Positions 45,557 through 54,480 of a stretch of 64,000 nucleotides of DNA are shown one piece after another. The DNA is from CAVQRC01 sp963715045 (GTDB taxonomy: Bacteria > Planctomycetota > Planctomycetia > Pirellulales > Lacipirellulaceae), in NCBI GenBank assembly GCA_963715045.1, contig CAVQRC010000045.1, positions 1 through 64,000 of the forward strand. Direction: 5' to 3'. Each line of letters starts with the position of its first letter. Position 1 is the first letter of the stretch. Below the pieces are notes generated by a model. The model saw only the letters and a list, made by a program, of their open reading frames with translations, made no database searches and had not been told where the DNA came from. The position numbers and the translations under genes were made by a program.

Positions 45557-45670
45557 CCACAGAGAAAGAAGAGAGCACCGAGAGAAAGAAATCGCCAAAC
45601 AGACCGCTGCTGGAATGAAGTCCGGTCCCCGTCCCGGTGCTCTGTGTCCTCGGCGGCCTCTGTGGTGATC
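45557..45670. repeat. Dispersed imperfect inverted repeat (CACAGAG/GAGCACCG type)
   Basis: One arm reads CCACAGAGAAAGAAGAGAGC then ACCGAGAG. The other reads CGGTGCTCTGTG then CCTCGGCGGCCTCTGTGGT, some 50 bases later. Transcribed, this would fold into a long hairpin. Conceptually translated it gives ITTEAAEDTEHRD and FLSLGALFFLCGF, strings that recur in spurious proteins from unrelated bacterial genomes. Confidence 0.65.
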
Positions 45671-45883
45671 TCTCGGCCTGTGGACCCTGCGAGGGCCGGA
45701 TTGGGCCGTCCGAGGACGCGAGCGTTCTTGGTGCAGAACAACGACGGGATCTCAACCAGGGACGGCAATCTCGATTTGAGACGCCTGACGGCCGTGTCGC
45801 GGGGGCGGACGGTCTCCTTTTCAGGGTCTCAAACGATTACGGGGTAACAGGTTGCGTACATTAGGCGGGCCTTGCTCCGCGAT

Positions 45884-45899
45884 TGGCACTCCGGTTGCT
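45884..45899 (+). promoter_or_regulatory. Sigma-54 promoter of csrA
   Basis: TGGCAC-TCCGG-TTGCT matches the -24/-12 consensus (TGGCAC N5 TTGCW) exactly, including the GG-N10-GC spacing. Transcription would begin near 45910, leaving a leader of about 90 bases before the csrA ATG. Confidence 0.75.
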
Positions 45900-46001
45900 T
45901 ATTAGGTGGTTGTGTGTCGCAGCAGGCGACGTTCGATTTACCTGAGCGGGTCAAACCACTCGCAATTCTGAGCGCACCCTAGCAAGGAGGGAACTCACAT
46001 C

Positions 46002-46289
46002 ATGCTGGTCCTGAGTCGAAAAGTGAGCGAGAGCATCCAGATTGGCGACAACGTGAAGCTTGTCGTGCGGAGGATCGCCGGCGGCCGCGTGACGCTGGCG
46101 ATTCATGCCCCCAAAGAAGTTCGTATCTTGCGAGGCGAACTCGAGCCATTCGCCAGGGAGTTCGAGGCCGAAGCCGACAGCGACTCGAAACGGGCCACGA
46201 ATTACGAGGTCGAGCAACATCGCCTCCGCGTACGCCGAGGCATGATGCCTGGTCCGAGTCGGCCCGACCGCACGATGGGCGTGGCGTGA
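46002..46289 (+). CDS. csrA: CsrA post-transcriptional regulator with C-terminal extension
   Basis: RNA-binding regulator that blocks or stabilises mRNAs at GGA motifs. Residues 1-60 are a canonical CsrA (MLVLSRKVSESIQIGD, then VTLAIHAPKEVRILRGEL). The protein is 95 residues long against the usual ~61-75. The added tail is charged and includes a basic part (HRLRVRRGMM). AAGGAGGG lies 12 bases before the ATG. Its leader has GGA motifs, including the ribosome site, so autoregulation is possible. The upstream sigma-54 promoter suggests expression under nitrogen or another enhancer-controlled signal. A second CsrA is encoded at 49957-50301. Confidence 0.95.
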   Translation: MLVLSRKVSESIQIGDNVKLVVRRIAGGRVTLAIHAPKEVRILRGELEPFAREFEAEADSDSKRATNYEVEQHRLRVRRGMMPGPSRPDRTMGVA

Positions 46290-46307
46290 CACCCATGCTG
46301 TCATCTC

Positions 46308-47471
46308 TCAATCATCGTTCGCAGAATCCGTCAGGCGGTGAGCGATTTCGTCGAGCGTGCTGGCTACCAGGTCGATCGTTGCTTCCGAATCCAGCAGCAC
46401 CGGGTGGTGGAGGAGCAGGGTGGCTTCGGCGGCACGGCGACTGTACCGCAAGTCACCGACTTTACGACACCGCCGCGTCGGGCGGGTCGCGAAGCCGCGA
46501 AAGCCGGGACCCAGATCGAGGCCTTCGGCATGGGCGGCGCGAAGGAACTCTTCCCGCCAGGATGCCGCGTTCGTCGTCCGGGCCACGGACAGCGCGATCT
46601 TGTAATACGCCGGACGATCCGTCGGGTAGTCTCGTACGGGAGACAACGCGTGCGAGGCTGCCAACGCCTTCAACAGGCGACGTGCATTGCGGCGGCGGAC
46701 TTCATGGTAGTGCGGCAATCTGGAGAGCTGGGGCAACAGGACCGCAGCCTGCAATTCGCTCAGCGGGAAGGCCGCGTTGCCACGCTCGGCATGAATCCTC
46801 GCTCGCTGGGCGATCGCCGGGTCTCGCGTGACGATTGCCCCGCCACGGCCGGCAGTGAGCAGCTTGCTCCCCCCGAAACTGAACACTCCCACGTCTCCGA
46901 GTGTGCCGGCGAGTTCTCCGTGCACGCTGGCACCAGGGCACTGGCAGGCGTCCTCGACGATCGCAATCCCACGATCGCGGGCGATCGTCGCGACCGCATC
47001 CATGTCGACGAGACCACCATGCAGGTGCGACACGATCACCGCCCGCACATTCGCCGAGCCCGTCGAGACGGCCTCCGCGAAACTGTCCGCGTCGAGGCAC
47101 CATGTATGCGGGTCGATATCGACGAGAACCGGCCGCCCGCCCGCCGCTTCGATCGCGCGGAAGTTTCCGGGGAAGTCATACGCGGCGAGTACCACTTCAC
47201 CGCCCGCGGGGATTCCGACCCCGCGGAGCGCGAGTTCCACCGCAATCGTTCCCGAACAGCAGAGTTGAACGTGCTCGATTCCGAGCCAGGTCGAGATCGC
47301 CGCGGTCAGTGCGGCGTGGTTGTGGCCGTGATAGCGTCCCCAGTCGCCTGTCCGGTAGGCCTTCTCGAGCGCCGCGCGGATGTCTTCTTCAACGGGCGGC
47401 CAGCCAGGGGGACCACTCCCAAAAGCCGGTTCTCCCCCGTCGATCGCCAGCACACGCGGCTCGATGGCCAT
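46308..47471 (-). CDS. DegT/DnrJ/EryC1-family PLP aminotransferase
   Basis: Sugar-nucleotide or related aminotransferase, 387 residues. The PLP site includes LCCSGTIAVELALRG, the Asp in IAIVEDACQCPGA, and the Schiff-base Lys at about 203 in FSFGGSKLLTAGRGG. An early GDWGRYHG segment is typical of the family. Such enzymes make amino sugars for surface polysaccharides or antibiotics, or act in 3-amino-5-hydroxybenzoate-like pathways. ATG 47471 has GAGGAA at a suitable distance. It converges with csrA, with 18 bases between the stops, and has no sugar-biosynthesis neighbour to fix its substrate. Confidence 0.85.
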   Translation of the reverse strand: MAIEPRVLAIDGGEPAFGSGPPGWPPVEEDIRAALEKAYRTGDWGRYHGHNHAALTAAISTWLGIEHVQLCCSGTIAVELALRGVGIPAGGEVVLAAYDFPGNFRAIEAAGGRPVLVDIDPHTWCLDADSFAEAVSTGSANVRAVIVSHLHGGLVDMDAVATIARDRGIAIVEDACQCPGASVHGELAGTLGDVGVFSFGGSKLLTAGRGGAIVTRDPAIAQRARIHAERGNAAFPLSELQAAVLLPQLSRLPHYHEVRRRNARRLLKALAASHALSPVRDYPTDRPAYYKIALSVARTTNAASWREEFLRAAHAEGLDLGPGFRGFATRPTRRCRKVGDLRYSRRAAEATLLLHHPVLLDSEATIDLVASTLDEIAHRLTDSANDD

Positions 47472-47876
47472 GAGTAAGGGTTCCTCTTTCGCTGGCAAGT
47501 TCGAGGCGAATTTCTTCGTTGAGGTCGGAGCGGATATCGACCGCGAGTCGGGAGGTCCGGAGCTTATTGTAGCGGGCGGGGATCAGGGAGGGTGGCAGGG
47601 TAGGGCGGGCGGCCTGCTCACCGGTTTGGGAATTCCCTAGTCATTCGCCCTTAGTCGTTGGAAGCCCGGGCCGTTTGCGCGACACCAACAAGCCCGTTGC
47701 TGCACCCGACGACGCGTCAGGTCGCGCTTCGGGGTTGACCCGCAGTGGGCCGCGTCGCTATCGTTCTCCGCCTGGCGGTTCTCGCTGGGCCCAGGCGGTA
47801 TCGGAATGCGGTCTATCCCGCACTCAAGCGATCGTCTTCACTTCGCCCTTGGCACGGCTTGCTGGTACCACACGCC
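47472..47876. other. Intergenic region containing dispersed repeat 2
   Basis: A 405-base gap between divergent genes. The recognisable content is the inverted copy of repeat family 2 at 47628-47710. The open frame of the lipase-like gene extends back through this region to 47745, but no homologous sequence is apparent there. Confidence 0.55.
47628..47710. repeat. Dispersed repeat family 2, inverted copy
   Basis: It reads GGAATTCCCTAGTCATTCGC, then TTAGTCGTTGGAAGCCCGGG, then GACACCAACAAGCCCGTTGC and TGCACCCGACG. This is the reverse complement of the element at 25123-25187, with the ACTAAGGAC/GAATGACTAG part included. Confidence 0.75.
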
Positions 47877-50021
47877 ATGGATGGCTCTCCAAATGAACGG
47901 GTTCGGCCGCGGTTGTGGCAGCCGTTCTCCGGCCCCGAATTCGGCCATCGATCGCGATCTGTCGTCGCCCTCGTCGCGTGCCTGCTGCTCCTTGCCGGCT
48001 GCGCTTCGACCGAATGGGTCACACTCCGTGAGACGCCTCGGAACCCGCTGGCAGGCACACTGGACCTGTTGTCCCGGGGAGGCCCCCAACCCACCGAACG
48101 AACACTGCAGATCGTTCGCCGGTATGACCTGGAAAGAATGATGAAGGCAGATGCGGGCCCGCTGCTGGAACGCCTGGAGACCATCAACCGCAGCGAACCA
48201 TCTCGCGAAAACGTCTATGCGCTGGCCGAACTCGCATACATCGGTGGCCGAAAGACCGCGTCGACAGATCGTGATTCGGCACTCGAACTCTACGGCTCCG
48301 CCGTGATGTACGCGCATGACTACCTGTTCGACGATAGCTACGTCGGGCTCAGCAACCCCTACGACCCGCAGTTCCGCGGGGCTTGCGATCTATACAATGC
48401 CGCGTTGGAGGAATTACTGCGAACGATTCGCGATCGTGGATCGTTGCGGCCGGGAACCAGCGTGGTTGTGAACACGGCGCACGGACCGTGCCAGCTGGAC
48501 ATCAAGCTGGCAAGCACAGGTTGGCTTGACGAAGACGTCGATCAGATCGAATTTGTTTCCGATTACCAGATTCACGGGCTGACCAATCACTACCGATCGT
48601 TCGGTCTGGGGGTCCCCCTGGTGGCGATCCGCGAACACCGCGAACAGCAGGAAATCAGTGAGCGGTTCTATCCGCCCCGCCTGGCGTTTCCGTTGACGGC
48701 CTTTTTGACGATTGACTCGCACCTCGGATCGCGAGGCCGCGGGTCAGCGAATCGACCGGGCAGTGGCGGCAACGTGCACGCTGTCCTTGAACTCCATGAC
48801 CCGCTTTCGAGCACGTCGTTGGCAGTTGCCAATCGTCGAGTTCCGCTGGAAGCCGATCTGAGTACGCCGCTGGCTTATTTTCTCAATCAACCCGAGTTCA
48901 GCGATACCAAGATCGCCAATCTCGGTCTGCTGTCGCCGGAGCGAGCCGAAAAGCTCACCGGGCTGTACATGCTCGAACCGTACCGGGCTGAGAAGATGCC
49001 CGTGGTGATGGTTCACGGCCTGTGGTCCAGCCCGGTCACGTGGATGGAAATGTTCAACGATCTCAGAAGCGATCCGCGGATTCGCGATCACTATCAGTTC
49101 TGGTTCTACCTCTATCCGACGGGAGAGCCCTTCTGGCTGAGCGCGGAGAGATTTCGGAGCGACCTTGCCGAATTGCGGAGCGTGCTCGACCCGCAGCGGG
49201 AGGTCTACGCTCTCGATCAGATGGTCCTGGTCGGTCACAGCATGGGTGGTCTGGTGTCCAAACTGCAAACCGTCGAGAGCGGCAACAATTTCTGGCAGAC
49301 AGTGAGTGAACGCCCCTTTTCAGAACTTCACGCGGATGAAGAGTTACGGCGGACGCTGCAAGCGACGTATTTCTTTTCACCGAATTCGTCGGTGCAGAGG
49401 GTCGTCACCATTGGTACTCCGCATCGAGGGAGTTATTTTTCAAACGGGCTGACGCGGTGGCTGAGCGACCTGGTGATCGATGTTCCGGGCATGTTGCTGC
49501 GAGGGCGGCAACGCTTGATCGCGGACAATCCGCAATACTTCCGTCCTCGGTCGGCGATCGAAATCGACACCAGCATCGAATCACTCGCGCCCGACTCGCC
49601 GTTGTTGGACCCTTTACGGACCGCTCAGCCGCGACCGGGGGTGGTTTATCACAACATCATCGGGGAGAAGCACTCAGGTATTCTGGGATCGCTCACGACG
49701 AGATTCGACGCCCCAGGCGACGGTGTGGTGACGCGGGAAAGTGCTCATGTCGACAATGCGGCATCTGAGATCACGGTCCCGGCCGACCACGTCTCGGTCC
49801 ACCGACATCCCCAGAGTATTCTCGAAGTTCGGCGAATTTTGTTGGAGCAGATCGTCGCCGTTGCCGAAGCCCGGCAACGCGCCCCGCTGTTTGACATGGC
49901 GGACCAGGGCCAGGTCGTGCCGGCTGGGGCGACGAGCAGTCCTGTGCCTGCCGCGCTCACTTTGCCCGTCCCACTTCCTTCTCCGACGGTTCGGGACGCA
50001 ACGGGCTATCGCTCCGATTGA
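47877..50021 (+). CDS. Alpha/beta-hydrolase (lipase/esterase-like) lipoprotein
   Basis: Exported lipoprotein of 714 residues. The lipobox is LLLLAGCAST near residue 44. The C-terminal half is an alpha/beta hydrolase with the oxyanion region VVMVHGLWSSPVTWMEMF, nucleophile elbow LVGHSMGGLVSK and a likely catalytic His in VPADHVSVHRHP. The N-terminal ~350 residues are helical then beta-rich and unrecognised. ATG 47877 begins MDGSPNERV; upstream GTG codons are in frame but poorly supported. The last 65 bases overlap the opposite-strand csrA-like gene. It is probably an outer-membrane-attached lipase or esterase. Confidence 0.8.
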   Translation: MDGSPNERVRPRLWQPFSGPEFGHRSRSVVALVACLLLLAGCASTEWVTLRETPRNPLAGTLDLLSRGGPQPTERTLQIVRRYDLERMMKADAGPLLERLETINRSEPSRENVYALAELAYIGGRKTASTDRDSALELYGSAVMYAHDYLFDDSYVGLSNPYDPQFRGACDLYNAALEELLRTIRDRGSLRPGTSVVVNTAHGPCQLDIKLASTGWLDEDVDQIEFVSDYQIHGLTNHYRSFGLGVPLVAIREHREQQEISERFYPPRLAFPLTAFLTIDSHLGSRGRGSANRPGSGGNVHAVLELHDPLSSTSLAVANRRVPLEADLSTPLAYFLNQPEFSDTKIANLGLLSPERAEKLTGLYMLEPYRAEKMPVVMVHGLWSSPVTWMEMFNDLRSDPRIRDHYQFWFYLYPTGEPFWLSAERFRSDLAELRSVLDPQREVYALDQMVLVGHSMGGLVSKLQTVESGNNFWQTVSERPFSELHADEELRRTLQATYFFSPNSSVQRVVTIGTPHRGSYFSNGLTRWLSDLVIDVPGMLLRGRQRLIADNPQYFRPRSAIEIDTSIESLAPDSPLLDPLRTAQPRPGVVYHNIIGEKHSGILGSLTTRFDAPGDGVVTRESAHVDNAASEITVPADHVSVHRHPQSILEVRRILLEQIVAVAEARQRAPLFDMADQGQVVPAGATSSPVPAALTLPVPLPSPTVRDATGYRSD

Positions 50022-50301
50022 CATTCGCGCGAAGGCCACGCAGCGGTGCGGGTTTCAACGCGCCTTTGTGAGCGCTTCCGGCCGCGGGCTGCCGGGGGAT
50101 GGCCTTTTCGGCGGCTGCTGGCATCTCCTCATTCGGGTTTCCGAAGGAATCTGCAGCGACGAGTTCTCCTCGCAGCACGGCTTGATGGCGGGGGGCTTCG
50201 ACGCCAATGCGGACCGTCTTGTTCTTGATCCTTACGATCGTGATGGTGATATCATCGCCGATCCGAATCTGCTCGCGACGCTTCCGTGTCAGGACCAACA
50301 T
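49957..50301 (-). CDS. csrA: Second CsrA-like protein with long C-terminal tail
   Basis: CsrA paralogue of 114 residues. The core is MLVLTRKRREQIRIGDDITI followed by IVRIKNKTVRIGVEAP and QAVLRGEL. About 60 extra residues rich in Ala, Pro and Arg follow (KAIPRQPAAGSAHKG). AAGGAG lies seven bases before the ATG. The gene overlaps the convergent lipase-like gene by 65 bases, all within the tail. Compared with the csrA at 46002 the core differs at many positions, so the two could have different RNA targets. Confidence 0.9.
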   Translation of the reverse strand: MLVLTRKRREQIRIGDDITITIVRIKNKTVRIGVEAPRHQAVLRGELVAADSFGNPNEEMPAAAEKAIPRQPAAGSAHKGALKPAPLRGLRANVNRSDSPLRPEPSEKEVGRAK

Positions 50302-50399
50302 GATTCACTCCTTTGGTTGGTGCGGCTGAGGGCTCGAAGAAGAGCTTGTAACCTGGTATACGCAGCAGACTGGATTTGGTTGGCTCCCGCTCAAAACTT

Positions 50400-50774
50400 C
50401 TATGGGTTGTGAGCTGTCTGCCGAGAATGAACCGCTCCGCCCACCTCCGCAAGGTGGTGTAGCTGCTGGTGGATTCCGGACTTCACGCGAGCCGAAAGCA
50501 GGCGATCGGCGATCAGACCTCCCAGCGGCAGCAAGACGAGTACCAGCAGCGTGAAGACACGAGCGGCTGTCGGTGCGATCGCGGCGATCACAATCCAACC
50601 TGCTAGCAGGACGGTCACGATCAAGATCGACAGCGACGTGATCCAGGGGAAACCGGCCAGGCTCGTCGCGATCGCGGCGAATGCGCCGAGGAGGAGAAAT
50701 CCAGCACCGACCCAGCCACTTCCGCGGCGGCGCCGCCACGCAGGCTCGGAGGTGCTACGGTCAGCGTGCGTCAC
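50400..50774 (-). CDS. Small membrane protein
   Basis: Hypothetical protein of 124 residues with three hydrophobic segments (GAGFLLLGAFAAIATSLAG, then LSILIVTVLLAGWIVIAAI, then FTLLVLVLLPLGGLI). The N-terminus is charged and the tail is soluble with several His residues. GTG 50774 overlaps the stop of the preceding gene (GTGA), so it is translationally coupled to the UvrB/C-motif protein. I do not recognise the family. Confidence 0.6.
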   Translation of the reverse strand: MTHADRSTSEPAWRRRRGSGWVGAGFLLLGAFAAIATSLAGFPWITSLSILIVTVLLAGWIVIAAIAPTAARVFTLLVLVLLPLGGLIADRLLSARVKSGIHQQLHHLAEVGGAVHSRQTAHNP

Positions 50775-51544
50775 GGGTGTCGAGGCGGCGTGCTCTTGGA
50801 CGTCCGCCGCTCCTGTTTGCGTTTGGCCAATTGGTCCCGAAGTTCCGCGGCGCGTTCGTATTGTTCCGCGGCAATCGCATCGGTCAGTTGCTGGGAAAGG
50901 CTCGGACCGACTTGATAGTGATCCGCCAAGGAGGACTTCATCTCTCCGAGTTTCTGCAAGAGCTCATCTTCCTCGAATTCCTCTTCGGGTTCGAAGTGCT
51001 CGTAAATCGAACGCAGGCTGCGAATCCCCTCGTCCAACTCGGCAATCGCTCCTTCCGGACCGGATTCGTCGAGTTCCGCCAGCGCGGCCGCCTGAGTTCG
51101 ATGAAACAAGACGAACGGACGATAGCGCTCGTGAAGTGCGGTCCACTCGTCATCGGGAGAATGGGCCGTGCTGAAATCCATGAGGGCGATCGTGTGATTC
51201 GCGTCCGCGACCGCAAGCTCGAATTCCCGCAGCGCCAGCCAGCAGATGCGGCGATGGTAGAACTGCACGAACTCGCGATCGACCTCCAGGCATCGTTCTT
51301 CGGTGAGTGTGAAGTCTGCGCCTTCGGCGAAGGCGAGCGACATCAGGTAATCGTAATAGGTCTCAAATCCGACCGGCTGTTCGCCGTCGGGACGACCCTC
51401 TACCTCCATTTGCAACACGCCCATGTCGATTCGCATTTGAATCAACTTGCGACGATCGCTACCTCGGATCAGTCGAGCGGAGACTTCACCGAACTCGTAT
51501 GGCCAATCGCGAAGGATCTGGTCGATATTTTTGGGGCGTGCCAT
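50771..51544 (-). CDS. UvrB/UvrC-motif-containing protein
   Basis: Soluble protein of 257 residues. The C-terminal ~40 residues (LTDAIAAEQYERAAELRDQL) match the UvrB/UvrC interaction motif, a helical hairpin also found in Clp-associated McsA proteins. The rest is acidic and helical (DEWTALHERYRPFVLFHRTQ), without a recognised enzyme domain or zinc-binding CxxC pairs. It is not UvrB or UvrC. ATG 51544 begins MARPKNIDQILRDWPYEFGE. The downstream membrane-protein gene is coupled to it. Confidence 0.75.
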   Translation of the reverse strand: MARPKNIDQILRDWPYEFGEVSARLIRGSDRRKLIQMRIDMGVLQMEVEGRPDGEQPVGFETYYDYLMSLAFAEGADFTLTEERCLEVDREFVQFYHRRICWLALREFELAVADANHTIALMDFSTAHSPDDEWTALHERYRPFVLFHRTQAAALAELDESGPEGAIAELDEGIRSLRSIYEHFEPEEEFEEDELLQKLGEMKSSLADHYQVGPSLSQQLTDAIAAEQYERAAELRDQLAKRKQERRTSKSTPPRHP

Positions 51545-51768
51545 GGGAAAGCGTTCGTAACCGATTGATGAGCCGATCAGGTTACGGGCATTCTAGTCGG
51601 GATCCATTCTCCTGGCGACCAAGGGGAGCCGCTAATCGAGTTGCGAGGTCAAAGCGGACCTTATTTTCTCGCGGGACGCTCCGATTCGCTGGTCGGCCCG
51701 ACCTGCCCGGCTGAAGGCAAGGACACATCCGCGGCGGAATCGTGCGGCCGCGGTCGGAGGGCGGGATT

Positions 51769-52236
51769 TCAGCCTTCGCCGCCTTCGTCGACGAGCATCG
51801 CCAATTGAAGCAGCTCGCTCTCGGCGCGTTCATGCGCTTCGATCTGTTCCAACAGCTGGGTGACGGTTTCACAAAGCCGCTCAACGGCCTCGATTTCCGT
51901 CTGCGGCACGGTGTCCGCCTGTTCGATCAGCCGCGGCAGTAGGTTGCGGAACCGCTCGTGCTCCTCGAGCAGGAATTGCATCCGACCATCGAGATTCGGA
52001 TTGTGATCCCGGACGATTTCTGACAGATATCCGTCGGCCTCTTCGAGATCCATCAGCCGTGCCAGGTGACGCTGAAGCGATTTCAGTGTGAAGCGGACGC
52101 TGGAGAGCTTTTGATCGATCGCCGCGCACGGTACCTGCCAGCGGACCGTCAATCTCAAAGCGTCTTTGATGGAAGACAGAGTCTGGTATTCGACACGAAA
52201 GGCGTTGTTCGCGGAGCAGAGCTCAATGGTCTGCAT
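51769..52236 (-). CDS. Hemerythrin-like helical protein
   Basis: Helical protein of 155 residues resembling hemerythrin/HHE-type four-helix bundles. His and Glu are placed in SLQRHLARLMDLEEADGYL, LLEEHERFRNLLPRLIEQAD and LLEQIEAHERAESELLQLAM. The full diiron ligand set cannot be confirmed by eye. GGAAGGG precedes ATG 52236. It is monocistronic and could act in oxygen, iron or redox sensing. Confidence 0.6.
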   Translation of the reverse strand: MQTIELCSANNAFRVEYQTLSSIKDALRLTVRWQVPCAAIDQKLSSVRFTLKSLQRHLARLMDLEEADGYLSEIVRDHNPNLDGRMQFLLEEHERFRNLLPRLIEQADTVPQTEIEAVERLCETVTQLLEQIEAHERAESELLQLAMLVDEGGEG

Positions 52237-52684
52237 GAGATTTCCCTTCCAACTGAATGACCAGAAACCTACCCGGTGAGGTCCGATCGACTCTGCCGAA
52301 GGACCACACTCCTGCCACTGAAGACGTGTCGCTTACTACCGCGTGAAGAGCCTCAGTTCGAATTGGCAACGCTTTTCGCACGAGTCGGATCCAGCACAGG
52401 ATCAAGCTCGCATCGTTATTTTCGTCGGTTGAGGACGGCGTGCGGGCTACACCTTACCTGATTTGAATTGAGAATGCACGCGACGCCACCTCCGACTTGC
52501 GGTCGGCCGCACGACAGGTTATCGTCGTCGCGTTCCAAATACTTGCAGTTGCGTCGGTTACGGCGTTCGAGCAGACCGGGATTCAATTGCCTGGCGGCGG
52601 ATCGAGTCGAATAATCTACCGTCCCGGGTGGTCCCAACCCGCAGCCGATTCCCTTCCCAGAACGCCCTGATCGAGGTGCGGTTC
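52237..52684. other. Divergent intergenic region, nothing recognised
   Basis: A 448-base gap between the hemerythrin-like gene and the acyl-CoA dehydrogenase gene. It must hold both promoters, but I see no convincing hexamers, repeat, hairpin or coding potential in it. Confidence 0.5.
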
Positions 52685-54431
52685 ATGCCGCTGACGAAAC
52701 AGCAACAGCAACAGATCGCCGAAGCCGAAGAGATGTTCGGCGAACGGCTTTCCCGCAAAGAATTCGTCAAAGGCCTCTTCTTTGGCAAGTTTCTGCGGGG
52801 GCAGTTGGCGGAATACCCGCTCGGCCCCGCAGCGGACGTGGTCGCGTTGCTGGATCGGCTTGCAGCAGTTCTGCGAACGCGAAATCGATCCGGTACAGAT
52901 CGACCGCGAGGCGAGGATTCCCGACCGCGTCATTCGTGGGTTAGGGGAGCTAGGGGTCCTGGGGGCATGTCTGCCCCCCAGAGTGGGTGGGTTGGGTCTT
53001 TCTCAAACCGATTACTGCCGCATTCTAGAGGTGATTGGCAGCCACTGTGCGAGCACGGCACTGTTTGTCAACGCCCACCACTCGATCGGCCCGCGAGCCC
53101 TGGTGCTGTTCGGGACCCCGGCGCAGCAGGAGCAGTGGTTGCCGAAGCTCGTGACCGGGGAGTGGATCAGCGCATTTGCTCTCACGGAGCCGCAGGCGGG
53201 CAGCGATGCGGGCAACGTTCAGACCACTGCGATGCCGACAGCGGACGGCACGGGCTTCATTCTCAATGGCGAGAAGCGATGGATCACCAACGGAGGCATC
53301 GCCGACGCAGTGATCGTGATGGCGCGGACTCCGCATGGCGAAGGGTCGCGGGTCACGGCATTTCAGATCGCCAGGCACACACCTGGGTTCGAAGTGATCG
53401 AAGAGCGGATGGAGAAAATGGGCGTCCGCGGCACGGCCACGTCGCGGCTGCGGTTCAACGAGATGTTTGTCGGTCGCGACGCGATCCTGGGCGAGGAGGG
53501 TCAAGGCCTCCGCGTCGCATTGACGGTGCTTGACTACGGGCGGACTACGTTCGGTGCGACGTGCACGGGCGTCGCCAAGGACTGCCTGAAACGGACGATC
53601 GAACACGTCAAGAGCCGCGTGCAGTTTGGCAGGCCGTTGGCGGAATTCGAATTCGTGCAAGAAAAAGTCGCCAGTATGGCGGCGATGACTTACGCGATGG
53701 AAGCGACGACGTTCCAGACGGCCGCGGTGATTGATGCGGGCGCCGAAGAGTACATGCTCGAGACAGCGATGTTGAAAGTCTTCGCAACCGAAGCGCTCTG
53801 GAAGATTCTCGACGATGGCTTCCAGCTTCAGGGCGGCAAGGCTTACTTCTGCGATGAACCTTTCGAACGCATGGTCCGCGATGCGCGGATCAACACGATT
53901 GGCGAGGGCGCCAATGACGTCTTGCGGGCTTTCATCGCCCTGGTCGGAATTCGCGACGTGGGCCTGAGCCTGGAAGCGTTGCTGGACGCGGTCCGGAATC
54001 CGCTGCGGAATCTGGGTGCGTTGAGTCGAGCCCTGGGAGACCGCGCCGAACGTCTCTTCACCACGCCGGACGTTGGCGTGCGGAGCGGCGAACTGGAGTC
54101 CGATGCGCATCAGCTCGGCAAACTGGTGGCTGATTTCGGCGGAGCGGTCGAGTGGCTGCTGCGGAAGTACCGCGAACAGATTCTGGATTGCCAATGCCAA
54201 CTCGGACGTATCTCTAATGCGAGCATGAATCTGTACGCCTGCGGAGCCGTGCTCAATCGGCTGGATCAATCGCTCGCGACGACCAATGGGGAAATGCCGA
54301 CGCTGGAACTGGCGACCGCCCGGCACTTCTTCCGGCTCGCGAAACGCCATATCGACCGCGACCTGGCCGGAATCAAAGACAACGACGACGAACTGCTGCG
54401 GCAGTACGCCAGACGCTTGCTGGCGTCGTGA
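52685..54431 (+). CDS. Acyl-CoA dehydrogenase, one frameshift
   Basis: FAD-dependent acyl-CoA dehydrogenase of about 581 residues, longer than the ~380 of short-chain enzymes and close to the VLCAD/ACAD9 type with an extra C-terminal helical domain. The motifs are ISAFALTEPQAGSDAGNVQT (FAD and substrate site), GEKRWITNGG, and DDGFQLQGGKAYFCDEPFER with DARINTIGEGANDVLR. One extra base near 52861 breaks the frame; skipping it joins ALLDRL to QQFCEREIDPVQIDREARIP. ATG 52685 begins MPLTKQQQQQIAEAEEMFGE. It acts in fatty-acid beta-oxidation. The chain-length specificity is unknown. Confidence 0.85.
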
Positions 54432-54437
54432 GTGAAA

Positions 54438-54480
54438 TGCCCTGTCAGAAGTTGCCCTGTCAGAGTTGCCCTGTCAGAGT
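54438..54480. repeat. Three tandem TGCCCTGTCAGAGT units between convergent genes
   Basis: Three 14-15 base copies lie at 54438-54452, 54453-54466 and 54467-54480. The stop codon of the minus-strand gene at 54474 falls within the third copy, so repeat number could alter that gene's C-terminus. Confidence 0.7.

Larger units (their letters stand above)
45227..46001. other. Repeat-rich intergenic region
   Basis: A 775-base divergent gap holding several elements: a GACTAAGGAC/GAATGACTAATGACTA tract (about 45333-45365) followed by a GGAATTCCCAAGGACGAATTC palindrome-like stretch, the inverted repeat at 45557-45670, and the csrA sigma-54 promoter. Open frames over it are repeat-derived and not credible genes. 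Confidence 0.65.

Noticed and set aside
45400..45768. 122-codon open frame on the minus strand
   Set aside because: Most of it is translated inverted repeat, a common phantom protein.
47871..47886. Sigma-54-like TGGCAC near 47850
   Set aside because: The -24 and -12 elements are too close (eight rather than ten bases between GG and GC).
53025..54350. 441-codon open frame antisense to the acyl-CoA dehydrogenase
   Set aside because: It is the shadow of a well-conserved enzyme gene, with arginine/histidine-rich text only.
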